The notes beneath the pieces are model-generated. The model was given only the letters and a program-made list of their open reading frames with translations. It was not told the DNA's origin and did no database searches. From Deltaproteobacteria bacterium (lineage in GTDB: Bacteria > Myxococcota_A > Polyangia > Nannocystales > Nannocystaceae): a DNA stretch of 64,000 nt. Made by a program: the position numbers and the translations under genes. Location: assembly GCA_016709225.1 (NCBI GenBank), contig JADJEE010000002.1, forward strand, positions 1,240,001 to 1,304,000. The letters run 5' to 3'. Shown in pieces: positions 33,205 through 41,886 of the stretch. Numbering within the stretch: position 1 is the stretch's first letter; each line of letters starts with the position of its first letter.

Positions 33205-34934
33205 ACTTGCTGCCCGCGGACTTCCTGCTGCTCAACGCGTCGAACTACCCTTCGCGCCCGATCTTCCCCTACGCCTTCGTGCAAGTGAGTGCCCTCGCGC
33301 GACGCGCGGGCGTCTCATCGCGGCGCCTCGACCTGCTCCGCGTCCCTCGTCCGGCGTGGGAGCGAGTGCTCGCCGCCGCCGTCAGGCAGCTGCGGCCGCG
33401 CGTGATCGGCCTGACACTGCGCCAGACCGACAGCATGAACGCTCGCGAGTACGACCGCAGCGACGGCCGCGAATACCTGCCGGTGCAAGACACGCGCGAT
33501 GTGATTCGGATGCTGCGCCGCCACACCGAAGTGCCGATCATCGTGGGTGGCTTCGGCTTTGGGATCCAGCCCCAGCGCACCCTGGCCGCGCTCGAGGCGG
33601 ATGCCGGGATCGTCGGCGAGCCCGACGCACTGTTCGAGTGCTTCGACGCCTTCGCGGAGCGCAAGCTCACCGCGGCCCCCCCAAACTACCTCGGGCACGA
33701 GGGGCTCGGACCGCGCCAGACGTTCGGGCCCTTCGACGGCGCCGAGTACACCGAGGAGCTGCTGGACGAGCTCGAGGCATTCTACGGCCCGCAGTGGTTG
33801 GCCAGCGCCCAAGCGCCCACGGTCGCGGTCGAGGTCGCGCGGGGTTGTCCACATCGCTGCTTCTTCTGCGCCGAACCGCAGGTGAAGGGTCGCACGGTCC
33901 GCCGCCGCGATCTCGACGCGGTCTTCGATGACGTGGCCCGCATCGCGCACCGAGGGCTCCGAAAGCTGTGGTTCGTGTGCTCCGAGGCCAACGTTGGGGG
34001 CAACGCCATGCTGACGGAGATCACGGAGCGGATGCGCGATCTCAATGCCTCGCGCGGCGAGGATAGTCTGTCGTGGACCACGTATGCGCTGCCCCATCTC
34101 ACGCACGCGGAGCTAGAGGACATGACCGCTTCGGGGTGGTTTCTCGGCGGCTTCAATGACGTGCCGTCGCTCGATGACGACGAGCTCCGCCGTGGCGGCA
34201 TGCCATACCGCAGCCGCCACGCCGTGCGCTTCATGACCGCGATGCGCGACCACGCCCGCGTACACCCGTCGCGGACCGACGACTGGGCCGTCGATCGGCG
34301 CCGACATCTCGGCCTGTTCCTCGCCGCCCCCACGCTCACCGCGGCCGGCTTGCGCACCGTGCTGACGCGCCTCGACGAAGCAGGGATGCTGCCCGGCGCC
34401 GACCGACGCGTGGCCGAGAGCGCGTTCGCGATCACGGCGCTGCGCGTTTACGACGACGACGGCGATGCGACCCGGCCCCGCTTCACCGTGCCAGCAGCGC
34501 TATCGGAGGCGCTCGGCGGCGTTGGGCGCCTCGCGGCGCTGCAGCGGTACCTCGAGACGGTGGTGCTGTGCGACGCCCACCGGCGCGGCCGCGACGACTC
34601 GGCGTTCGTCGCCCCCCGCCGTCGCCGACTCGCCGCGTGGGTCGGGATCGCCGCGGAGTCGCTCGCCTACGCCGACGTGGTGACGCGCTTGCACGAGCGT
34701 CTCGGCCCGCTGTGGGAGGATCTCGGGCTGGCGCCCGCCGCTGGTGGGGCTCCCGCGGCGTCGGACTACGCAGTAGCGCGTGCGCTGTGGAACTCGGCTC
34801 ATCGTGACGGCGGCGTTCGAGCGCTATTGCGGCCCCACGTCGGGTCGGCGTGGCCGCTGGTCTGCTCGATCCTCGTCCACGAGTACTCCATCCCGCTCGA
34901 CCCGCCGCTCCTGCGGCTCGTGCTGTCGCCATGA
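33201..34934 (+). CDS. Radical SAM protein with likely N-terminal cobalamin-binding domain
   Basis: The 577-residue product begins with a Rossmann-like region (DFLLLNASNYPSRPIFPYAFVQ, VIGLTLRQTD, PIIVGGFGFGIQP, GIVGEPDALF) laid out as in B12-binding domains of class B radical SAM enzymes. The usual cobalamin His motif (DxHxxG) is not evident. The radical SAM cluster motif is RGCPHRCFFCAE (C216, C220, C223). A C-terminal helical domain of about 230 residues follows. Many relatives methylate unactivated carbons in peptide natural products; ring-forming or other roles are possible. It overlaps both neighbours (ATGA), so it is tightly coupled in the operon. Confidence 0.8.
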   Translation: MNLLPADFLLLNASNYPSRPIFPYAFVQVSALARRAGVSSRRLDLLRVPRPAWERVLAAAVRQLRPRVIGLTLRQTDSMNAREYDRSDGREYLPVQDTRDVIRMLRRHTEVPIIVGGFGFGIQPQRTLAALEADAGIVGEPDALFECFDAFAERKLTAAPPNYLGHEGLGPRQTFGPFDGAEYTEELLDELEAFYGPQWLASAQAPTVAVEVARGCPHRCFFCAEPQVKGRTVRRRDLDAVFDDVARIAHRGLRKLWFVCSEANVGGNAMLTEITERMRDLNASRGEDSLSWTTYALPHLTHAELEDMTASGWFLGGFNDVPSLDDDELRRGGMPYRSRHAVRFMTAMRDHARVHPSRTDDWAVDRRRHLGLFLAAPTLTAAGLRTVLTRLDEAGMLPGADRRVAESAFAITALRVYDDDGDATRPRFTVPAALSEALGGVGRLAALQRYLETVVLCDAHRRGRDDSAFVAPRRRRLAAWVGIAAESLAYADVVTRLHERLGPLWEDLGLAPAAGGAPAASDYAVARALWNSAHRDGGVRALLRPHVGSAWPLVCSILVHEYSIPLDPPLLRLVLSP

Positions 34935-36184
34935 AGAAGCAGCTCGCCTCGTTGGTCACGCAGTATCTTCGGCGCACCGAACGATCGCGCGAGTGCATGC
35001 GCGATGGTGGCTTGGTCGCGCTCCCCATGGGCCAGCCGTCCGGCGCACTCGCACGCGTGCTGCCGCCGCTGCTGGTCGCGCGAGCCGAAGGCAGTCGGAT
35101 CTGGGACCTCGACGGGCACGAGCACGTGGACGTGACGATGGGGTTCGGCGTCCACTTCTTCGGACACGGGTCGAGGCTGTTGTCCGATGCGCTCCAGTCC
35201 ACCCTCGTTGCCGGCCTGGGTGCCGGGCTCGTCGGCCGCAGCTACGTCGACGCCGCACGGCGGATTCGGACCGCTTGCGACCTTCCCGTGGTTCACTTCG
35301 GGACGACGGGCACCGAGGCGGTGATGACGGCGATTCGGATTGCGCGCGCGAGGACCGGCCGACGCCTCGTCGCGCGTTTCGAGGGCCACTACCACGGGCA
35401 CGCCGACGTCGTGTTGGAGCGTCGCAGCAGCGAGCAGATGGTGCTGCCATTCGGCGGAGACGAGGCGCTCGCCGAGCTCGAGCGCCGCGGCAGTGAGCTG
35501 GCCGCCGTGGTGGCGAGTCCCATCTCGGCGCTCGCCCCGAGCACGTGCCCAATCAACTTTCTCGCCGAGGTCGGCGCGCTCGCACGCAAGCTCGGTGCGG
35601 CGTTCGTCGTCGACGAGGTGCTCACGGGCTTCCGCTTCGGCCCGCGGCCACTCGCCATCGAACTTGGTCTGCGTCCTGACGTGCTCGTGCTCGGCAAGGT
35701 GCTCGGGGGCGGGCATCCCATCGGCATCCTCGCGACGACGGAGGCCTGGATGGGCGAAGGTTCGGACGCGCGGGGTGTGCAGGTGGTGCACCCGCGCTGC
35801 CTCGTGGCGGGAACCTTCAATCGCAGCGCGCTCGCCACCGCCGCCTGCGATGCCGTGCTCGCAGCGATCGATCGCGGCGAAGTGGACTACGCCCGCCTTG
35901 CCGAGGCTACGAACCGCTTCGCCGCTGCGCTCGGTGAGGTCGTCGCCGCACGCCGTCTCGGTCGTGTCAGCGCGCGCGGTGCCCTGATCGCGGTGGTATT
36001 CGATGCACCTCACCTCGCTGATCTGGCCGCGCTCCATCTCGCGGTCGAGGGGGTATATGCGCGCGCCGTCAATGGCACGACCCTGGTGATGTTCCTTTCC
36101 ACCGCCCACGTCGACGCTGACCTCGAACGCGTGCTCGAGGCCATGCGCACTGCGCCAGGGCCTGGGGGAGCCGATCCAACATGA
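34931..36184 (+). CDS. Class III PLP-dependent aminotransferase (glutamate-1-semialdehyde aminomutase-like)
   Basis: The product is 417 residues. The PLP Lys lies in VLGKVLGGGHPIG (K256), the phosphate and ring-binding residues in VVDEVLTGFR (D228, E229) and HFGTTGTEAV, and the family segment GHYHGHAD is present. The closest general type is the hemL-like aminomutase/aminotransferase group, but the immediate neighbours are peptide-modifying genes, so heme synthesis is unlikely. It may move or add an amino group on a small precursor, or act on an aldehyde group formed on the peptide. It overlaps the genes on both sides by 4 bases. Confidence 0.85.
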   Translation: MKKQLASLVTQYLRRTERSRECMRDGGLVALPMGQPSGALARVLPPLLVARAEGSRIWDLDGHEHVDVTMGFGVHFFGHGSRLLSDALQSTLVAGLGAGLVGRSYVDAARRIRTACDLPVVHFGTTGTEAVMTAIRIARARTGRRLVARFEGHYHGHADVVLERRSSEQMVLPFGGDEALAELERRGSELAAVVASPISALAPSTCPINFLAEVGALARKLGAAFVVDEVLTGFRFGPRPLAIELGLRPDVLVLGKVLGGGHPIGILATTEAWMGEGSDARGVQVVHPRCLVAGTFNRSALATAACDAVLAAIDRGEVDYARLAEATNRFAAALGEVVAARRLGRVSARGALIAVVFDAPHLADLAALHLAVEGVYARAVNGTTLVMFLSTAHVDADLERVLEAMRTAPGPGGADPT

Positions 36185-36975
36185 GCGAGGAACTCTTCGA
36201 CCAGCTCGCACGGCTGCGGGACCCGCCGAGTGCGCAACCGTGGCCGAGCGCCGGCATCTCGCTGGACCTGGCATCGGCGCTCGTGCCCGGACTGCTCGAC
36301 GACCCCTGGCGCTTCCTGACGACGCGTGGCGCTCGGATGCGCGTGCTCGGGGGAAGCCTGCCTGGCGAGGAGCGGGTGTTCTGCACCGCGGACCGCGGCC
36401 CTCGGTGGCTCGCGCGAGGCCACACGCTCTACTGGATGACGGCCGAAGACGGCGTCGGCGAGCTCCGTACTGCGCTCGCCGAGCTGTGCCCCCGCTGGGG
36501 GCATGTGCGAGGCCACGCTGGCATCTTCGTGTCTCCGGCAGGTGCTCGCTCGGCGTGGCACTTCGACGCCTTGGACAACGTGAGCATCCAACTCACCGGC
36601 ACAAAGCGCTGGTGCCTGAGCGATTCACCGCGCGTGGAGTACCCCACTGGCAACTATGGGATCGGTGAAACGGTGCCACCATCGCTCGCCTGGTGCCGCC
36701 GTGAGCTCGAGACGGTCACACGCATCGAGCCGCGGGCCGACGCGGTGCTCGGGCCCGGTGACGCGCTGTTCGTGCCCGCGGGTTGCTGGCACGAGGTCAG
36801 CTGTCTCGACGAGATGTCGATCTCCCTCAGCTTCGGAATGACGAGCCCATCGCGCAGTGACGTGGTGGTCGAGGCGGTCCGCCAGCTGCTCGAGCATTCA
36901 CGCTCCTGGCGTGCTCCCGCCGATCGATCGCCGGCTGAGCTCTGCGCTGCGCTCCGCGAGTGGCTCCCGCGGTGA
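36181..36975 (+). CDS. JmjC/cupin-type Fe(II)/2-oxoglutarate oxygenase-like protein 2
   Basis: The product is 264 residues. The metal triad is visible: SAWHFDALDN (H127, D129) and PAGCWHEVS (H204), with the typical IQLTGTKRWCL strand between. It is shorter than the first JmjC-type protein and has no C-terminal extra domain, so the two probably act on different sites or products. It is the last gene of the second forward operon (JmjC 1, radical SAM, aminotransferase, JmjC 2), all joined by 4-base overlaps. It converges on the metallophosphoesterase gene 31 bases on. Confidence 0.85.
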   Translation: MSEELFDQLARLRDPPSAQPWPSAGISLDLASALVPGLLDDPWRFLTTRGARMRVLGGSLPGEERVFCTADRGPRWLARGHTLYWMTAEDGVGELRTALAELCPRWGHVRGHAGIFVSPAGARSAWHFDALDNVSIQLTGTKRWCLSDSPRVEYPTGNYGIGETVPPSLAWCRRELETVTRIEPRADAVLGPGDALFVPAGCWHEVSCLDEMSISLSFGMTSPSRSDVVVEAVRQLLEHSRSWRAPADRSPAELCAALREWLPR

Positions 36976-37006
36976 GCACGACGCTCGCGGCCAATCGTAC
37001 CGACGC

Positions 37007-38263
37007 TCAGAACGCGTCGATGGTGTTGCCGGTGAGATCGATCGCGACCCCGTGGACGCCGCCGTCGTCGACGTCGATCCGCATGTAGTGATACGAGCCC
37101 GAAGCTGCCGCAGTGAACCAAGCGCCGAGCGGACCACCACCCTCGCTCCCACCGTGACCCGTGGTGATGTAGACCACTCCGTCGTCGGCTGCGTCGTCGG
37201 CCCGGATCGGAACCGTGCGCTCGTAGGTGTGGTTGTGACCGTTGAACACGAAATCGACGTCGTGTTCCTCCAGCAAGGGCACCAGCGCACCGAACGACGC
37301 GGTCGGCGCGTGATCGTCGTAGCTCGTGTACAGCGGCGCGTGGAGCAGCACGATCCGGTGACGAATCTCGGCGTCACCGTCGGCGGCTCCGAGCAGCTCG
37401 CGCAACCAATCGTACTGATGGACGTTGTAGCAACGATCGCTCCGCGTCGGCGAGGAGGGGGCGTTCGCGCAGTAATCGGCGCAGTCGACGTAGCCGGCCT
37501 CGAAGCCGTTACACGCGAACAAATCGTGGTAGTCATCGTTGACGCGCAGCACCACGAAGAGTACGCCACGGTAGCGAAACGAGTAGTAGAGCTGGTCGGG
37601 AAAGTCGGCGCCACAGGGGTCGCCGGCCGGGGTCGGGTGATCGAGCAGCGCCGAGACATCGAACACGTCGCACAGGCGATCGCCGCACGCATCTGGAACC
37701 CAATCGTGATTGTCATCGTGATTGCCGACCACCGGAATGAACGCGGTCGGCAGACCCGGCGGGGCGTCTTTGGCCCGTAGCGGTGCGATCTGCTCGGCGA
37801 AGTTGCCGTGAGCGTCGGCCTCGGTGCAATCCCCCGCGTGGGTGAAGCATGTACTGGCGTCGTAGCCCGTGGTCATGTCTCCCAGGTGCACCACGAAGTC
37901 CCAGTTGGACTCGGTGACCATGCGCTCGACGAGCCGAAGATGCGCCGCGTTGCCCTCGCAACCGCCGCCCGCTCGAGTGTCGCCGTAGATGAGGAACGAG
38001 AACGGCGAAGGCGGCAGGAGATCGGTATCGCCGAGGTCGCCGTCGCTGGCCGCCGCGTCAGTGGTCGCGCCCGAGCTCGACCCGCTGGTCGAAGCCGCGG
38101 TGCTCGCTGCTGCGCCAGCGGACTCACCGGAGTGCCCGGATGCCGAGCCTTCGGCGTTCGGCACGGCCGACGAGCTGCCGACAGGCTGTGAGCCAGAATC
38201 GACGCCCGCGCACGTCAGCTGCGTGAGCGCGAGGGCGAGTGGGAATCGCGGAGCGCGTGCCAT
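37007..38263 (-). CDS. Secreted metallophosphoesterase, probable lipoprotein
   Basis: The product is 418 residues from the ATG ending at 38263. The hydrophobic N-terminus ends LTQLTCAG, and C13 could be lipidated though the lipobox is imperfect. A Ser/Gly/Ala/Thr linker of about 60 residues leads to a calcineurin-like phosphoesterase domain with metal motifs in order: IYGDTRAGG, HLGDMTTG, VVGNHDDN, LLHAPLY, GHNHTYER. Several Cys pairs suggest disulfides outside the cytoplasm. It would hydrolyse phosphate esters at the cell surface. A paralogue with the same motif set is at 44175. Confidence 0.83.
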   Translation of the reverse strand: MARAPRFPLALALTQLTCAGVDSGSQPVGSSSAVPNAEGSASGHSGESAGAAASTAASTSGSSSGATTDAAASDGDLGDTDLLPPSPFSFLIYGDTRAGGGCEGNAAHLRLVERMVTESNWDFVVHLGDMTTGYDASTCFTHAGDCTEADAHGNFAEQIAPLRAKDAPPGLPTAFIPVVGNHDDNHDWVPDACGDRLCDVFDVSALLDHPTPAGDPCGADFPDQLYYSFRYRGVLFVVLRVNDDYHDLFACNGFEAGYVDCADYCANAPSSPTRSDRCYNVHQYDWLRELLGAADGDAEIRHRIVLLHAPLYTSYDDHAPTASFGALVPLLEEHDVDFVFNGHNHTYERTVPIRADDAADDGVVYITTGHGGSEGGGPLGAWFTAAASGSYHYMRIDVDDGGVHGVAIDLTGNTIDAF

Positions 38264-38421
38264 CGTGGCTCGGTCTGTGGCCAGACCTCGCGGAAACTGT
38301 GCGCGCACCCGCGAACCGGCCGCCCCGATCCCCGACCCCGGCGGCGGCCCGTCACCCGTCCGAGCCACGGCCGCCGGCAGCGACTTGCACGATGCTCGAC
38401 GCCGTTCCCGAAGTCCCTCGA

Positions 38422-38990
38422 GCGGAGCCCGTCACCGGACGCGGACGCGGATCGGTGTCGCACGCTCCGGGTACGCGACCGCGGTCTTCGTCGCACGCGA
38501 GACCAACAGCACGACGTACGTCCCTTGGGCGGGAACCTGCTGGCGCAACACCCCGGCATCGGCACGCCGCGGCACCCCGTCGAGCATGAAGGCCAGCGAG
38601 AAGTACGACGCCGCCACGGTCCGCCGCTGGTACTCGGAGGCTGCTGGCGGCCCGACCGTCGCCCACACGAGCTCGCCCTCGCGGAAAAGCCGCAGCAGCT
38701 CGCGCCGTTGCCGGCCGTGCGTCAGCCAGCCCGCGACGAACAGCGGCACGCCCGAGAGCACGCTGATGAGCAGCGCCTGCGCAGGGCCGAGGATGCCGAA
38801 GAAGACCACCGACAGGACGAGCCACGCAAGCAGCAGCGCACCGGTGTGTCCGCGCAGCACGCGATCGGAGAGGGCTCGACACATCGCTTCGGGGCGCGGC
38901 GTCGCGGTCGTGGCCAAGGCGTGCGTGTCTTCGTGCGGCTGCGTCATGGCGCCCGTCGAGTCGTCCCGCAAGTACGCTGCAATCCGCGGG
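38422..38990. repeat. Direct repeat copy B (about 0.57 kb), flanks the RiPP region
   Basis: This is a partner of 21586-22151, in the same orientation and about 16.8 kb away. The boundaries are sharp on both sides, and the flanks share nothing. It bears no IS-like inverted ends and codes no transposase, so it is a duplicated gene rather than an insertion sequence. Confidence 0.85.
38432..38947 (-). CDS. Small membrane protein of unknown function, paralogue B
   Basis: The product is 171 residues, with the same length and layout as the copy at 21596-22111: a polar N-terminus, two membrane helices (ALLLAWLVLSVVFFGILG and ALLISVLSGVPLFVAGWL), and a near-identical C-terminal domain containing GRQRRELLRLFREGELVWA and ending with three Arg-Val/Arg pairs. 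No function is known. Presence of two intact copies argues that both are expressed genes rather than debris. Confidence 0.7.
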   Translation of the reverse strand: MTQPHEDTHALATTATPRPEAMCRALSDRVLRGHTGALLLAWLVLSVVFFGILGPAQALLISVLSGVPLFVAGWLTHGRQRRELLRLFREGELVWATVGPPAASEYQRRTVAASYFSLAFMLDGVPRRADAGVLRQQVPAQGTYVVLLVSRATKTAVAYPERATPIRVRVR

Positions 38991-39037
38991 ACGCGATCGT
39001 CACCGCGATTGTTCGACTTCGGCGACGCGCTGGCCCG

Positions 39038-40117
39038 TCAGCTCGGTGGCAGCGCGCAGAACTCCTGCGGCCGCGCCCACGCGAGCACGTTGGTCCAGAA
39101 CAGCTCCACGTCGGCGAAGCCGACCCAGTCGCTGTCGAAGGTGACCCACTCGTCGCCCCACATCACCACGCGGCCGCCGCTTGCGGTCTCGTGGGCGATG
39201 CCGGCGTCACCCATCGGCACGGTCGCGAAGATCGCCGAGGTGCCCTGGTCCTCGAGGTCGGCCGGCGCGACGCCGCCGATGTAGTTCACGTCGAGCAGAC
39301 CCATGCCGATCGGATGGCCTTGATCGAAGGTCGGCGTGACGCCGAAGTCGTCGTGCAGGTAGCCGCCCTGGTAGGCGAGGCCGAACGGCGCCACCACCGT
39401 GTTGGCGCGATCGACCTCGGGCACGGGATTGTTGTTGTCGAAGTTGTAGCCGATGAGCGTCACCAGTCCGTGGCCATCGACCTTGACGAAGTCCTCGATC
39501 GCCTGCGCCTCGGCGTCGTCGAGGCCGCGCTCGACGCGATCGATGATCACCAGGTCGTAGTCGGCGAGGAGTTCGTCGGTCACCACGCCGGGCTGGTTCT
39601 GCAGCAGCGTGCGCGTGACCGAGGTGCCGTTGGCGGTGAGCCAGGCCTCGAAGTTCGAGGTCGGCGCATAGCCGGTCGCGCCGAGGATGCCGATCGACAG
39701 GCAGTCGCAGATGCCGTCACCGCCGACGTCGATGTCGTCGACGTAGCCGTTGCAGTCGTTGTCGAGGTTGTCGCACGTCGCCTCGACATCCTCGGTGGGC
39801 ACGCAGCCCTCGGTGTCACCCGAGCTGCTGCTCGACGACCCTGCGCCCGAGCTGCCGCTCGACTCGCTCGCAGCCATGGTGGTGCCGCTGCTGTCGGCGC
39901 TCGTGGTCGACGTCTCGGCGCTGGTCGAGCTCGAGCTCGCCGACGCCTCGCTCGCGCTGGTGTCGGTGGTCAACGTGGTCGAGGCGGTGTCGGAGGTGGA
40001 CTCGGCGCCACCCGTGGAGGTGTCGGTCGAGGTCCCGCCACCACCGCCGCACCCGAGCGCCGTCACAATCGCAACCCACACCGCCGTCGTTCCTGCGCAT
40101 CGCCCCGTCGTCTGCAT
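39038..40117 (-). CDS. Putative lipoprotein with DND motif and amidotransferase-like domain
   Basis: The product is 359 residues. The signal peptide ends TALGCGGGGG (C23). A Ser/Thr/Ala/Glu-rich linker follows (about 25-120), then a short DNLDNDCNGYVDDID motif like MopE-type Ca-binding repeats. The C-terminal ~220 residues (SIGILGATGYAPT, DYDLVIIDRVERGLD, GLVTLIGYN, RVVMWGDEWVTFDSDW) resemble the flavodoxin-like class I glutamine amidotransferase/ThuA fold seen in surface sugar-binding proteins. The catalytic Cys-His pair is not obvious. Likely an exported binding or structural protein; no operon partner. Confidence 0.65.
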   Translation of the reverse strand: MQTTGRCAGTTAVWVAIVTALGCGGGGGTSTDTSTGGAESTSDTASTTLTTDTSASEASASSSSTSAETSTTSADSSGTTMAASESSGSSGAGSSSSSSGDTEGCVPTEDVEATCDNLDNDCNGYVDDIDVGGDGICDCLSIGILGATGYAPTSNFEAWLTANGTSVTRTLLQNQPGVVTDELLADYDLVIIDRVERGLDDAEAQAIEDFVKVDGHGLVTLIGYNFDNNNPVPEVDRANTVVAPFGLAYQGGYLHDDFGVTPTFDQGHPIGMGLLDVNYIGGVAPADLEDQGTSAIFATVPMGDAGIAHETASGGRVVMWGDEWVTFDSDWVGFADVELFWTNVLAWARPQEFCALPPS

Positions 40118-40212
40118 GGCGCGAGCCTAGCAGCCCAACGCAGGCCCCCGCCTCCGGCGATCACCCCGTGCACGAACGGGAGCATCCCCCGCCGGTTGAC
40201 GGCGGCGTGCGC

Positions 40213-41886
40213 GTGGCGAATGATCGTGCCGTGGTGTGGTCGTGGCGCGAGGTCGCGCGGGTCCAGTTGGTGTTGGCCGGACTCGCGTCGTGTGGGCGTA
40301 CGGGCCTGTTCGGTCCTGTGCTCGGGAGTGGCGACGATCGCGGTGACACCGGCACCGACGGTCCTGGTCAGACCGAGACCGGCGCACCCGGCACATCGAC
40401 CGGCGTGGTGGTCGAGTGCGATCCCGCCACCGGCCTGTGCCCGATCGATCTCCGCCTGCGTCGCGCCGTGGACATCCTGTTCGTGGTCGACAACTCGGGC
40501 TCGATGGGCGGCGAGCAGGGCACGCTGACCCGCAGCTTCCGATCGTTCGTCGAGGTGCTCGAGTCACAGCAGGTCGGCGCGAACTATCGCATCGGCATCA
40601 CCACCACCGCGGCCGACGGCGTGCTGCGAGCGACCAGCTGTCGCGGCCGCCTGCAGGACTTCCTGTTCGAGTGGACCTTCGGCACCATCGACGAGCGCCA
40701 GCGCGGCTGCCTCGATCACTGCGCCTACGAGTCGATCGCACTGTCGGAGCCGTGGGTCGAGAAGAGCGAGGGCACCACCAACCTACCGGCCGGCGTCGAC
40801 ATGGCCGACGCGCTGCAATGCATCGGCCCGCCGGGCATCAACGGCCCCGGCTACGAGAGCCCGCTCGAGGCGATGTACCAGGTGCTGCAGGCCGACAACG
40901 GTGGCTTCCTGCGCGACGACGCCCTGCTCGCGGTCATCTTCCTCACCGACGAGGCCGATTGCTCGGGCTCGATCGATCAGCAGACCTGGCTGCAGTACGA
41001 GGGCCTGCCGTTCTGGACCACCCCCGAGCGTTCGACCTCGGGCGCGTGCTGGAACGCGGGCGTCACCTGCGAGGGTGGCCCCGGCATCTACGACACCTGC
41101 TACGCGCAGAACAAGGGCCGCGACGGCACACCGTCTCCGCCCGACGAGGCCGTGCTCTACCCGCCCGAGCGCTACGTCGATGCCATCAAGGAGCTGTCGC
41201 TGCAGCGCCAGGCCGCCGGCCACCAGGGCCAGGTGCTGCTCTCGCTGATCGCGGGTGTGCCGCTCGACTATCCCGAGACCCACGAGATCGTGTTCCAGGA
41301 TTCGGACCTGCCCGACTTCAACGTCGAGTTCGGCATCGGCCCGGCGTGCAACCGCGGGCTCGAGACCATCGACGATCCGCCGGGCATCCCCGACGTGCGC
41401 CTGCGCGGCGTGGTCGAGGCGTTCGCCACCGACGAACCCAACGTGTTCTCGGTCTGCTCCGACGACTACGGCGTCGCGCTCGAGTCGATCGCCGGTGCCA
41501 TCGGTGAGATCAACGAGAAGGCCTGCGTCGGCGGCTGCGTGCTCGACCTCCAGCCAGCGCCGGGCGTGCAGCCCAGCTGCGAGCTCATCGAGCAGTTCCC
41601 ACCCGACCTCGGCGAGCCCGATCGCCTGGTCGAGCCCTGCGCCCTCAACGGCGACGTGTGGAGCTTCCCTGGCCCCGGCGTCGACGCGTGCTACCGCGTG
41701 CTGGACGACGTCGACGGCTCGACCAACCGCAAGGTCGACGACATGGAGGCCTACTGCGTCACCACCGGCTTCAACCTCGAGCTGGTGGTGGAACGACGGC
41801 CGGAGGTTCCGGTACCGTCGGGCACGTCGATCGCGGTGCACTGCGATCTGCGTGGACCGCCCGGCGTGACCTGTGACGACCTCTGA
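40213..41886 (+). CDS. Lipoprotein with von Willebrand factor type A-like domain
   Basis: The product is about 557 residues. The start is uncertain among GTG codons at 40168, 40213 and 40231; those closest to the signal peptide LVLAGLASCG, which has a good lipobox, are preferred. After a short Gly/Thr linker a vWA-like domain begins with the metal-ion site VDILFVVDNSGSMGG and continues with LAVIFLTDEADCSG. Many Cys residues (about 20) suggest disulfides. The layout (VVDNSGSM, then FLTDEDDC) is common in myxobacterial surface proteins thought to bind other proteins. Its 3' end overlaps the methyltransferase-like gene by 14 bases. Confidence 0.75.
   Translation: MANDRAVVWSWREVARVQLVLAGLASCGRTGLFGPVLGSGDDRGDTGTDGPGQTETGAPGTSTGVVVECDPATGLCPIDLRLRRAVDILFVVDNSGSMGGEQGTLTRSFRSFVEVLESQQVGANYRIGITTTAADGVLRATSCRGRLQDFLFEWTFGTIDERQRGCLDHCAYESIALSEPWVEKSEGTTNLPAGVDMADALQCIGPPGINGPGYESPLEAMYQVLQADNGGFLRDDALLAVIFLTDEADCSGSIDQQTWLQYEGLPFWTTPERSTSGACWNAGVTCEGGPGIYDTCYAQNKGRDGTPSPPDEAVLYPPERYVDAIKELSLQRQAAGHQGQVLLSLIAGVPLDYPETHEIVFQDSDLPDFNVEFGIGPACNRGLETIDDPPGIPDVRLRGVVEAFATDEPNVFSVCSDDYGVALESIAGAIGEINEKACVGGCVLDLQPAPGVQPSCELIEQFPPDLGEPDRLVEPCALNGDVWSFPGPGVDACYRVLDDVDGSTNRKVDDMEAYCVTTGFNLELVVERRPEVPVPSGTSIAVHCDLRGPPGVTCDDL

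Noticed and set aside
34931..36184. Annotation as hemL (glutamate-1-semialdehyde aminomutase)
   Set aside because: The PLP motifs fit the wider class III family, and the gene is locked into the peptide-modification operon. Heme synthesis is not supported by context.
21586..38990. Repeats as insertion sequences or a composite transposon
   Set aside because: Neither copy codes a transposase or has terminal inverted repeats, and no target-site duplication is visible at their ends.
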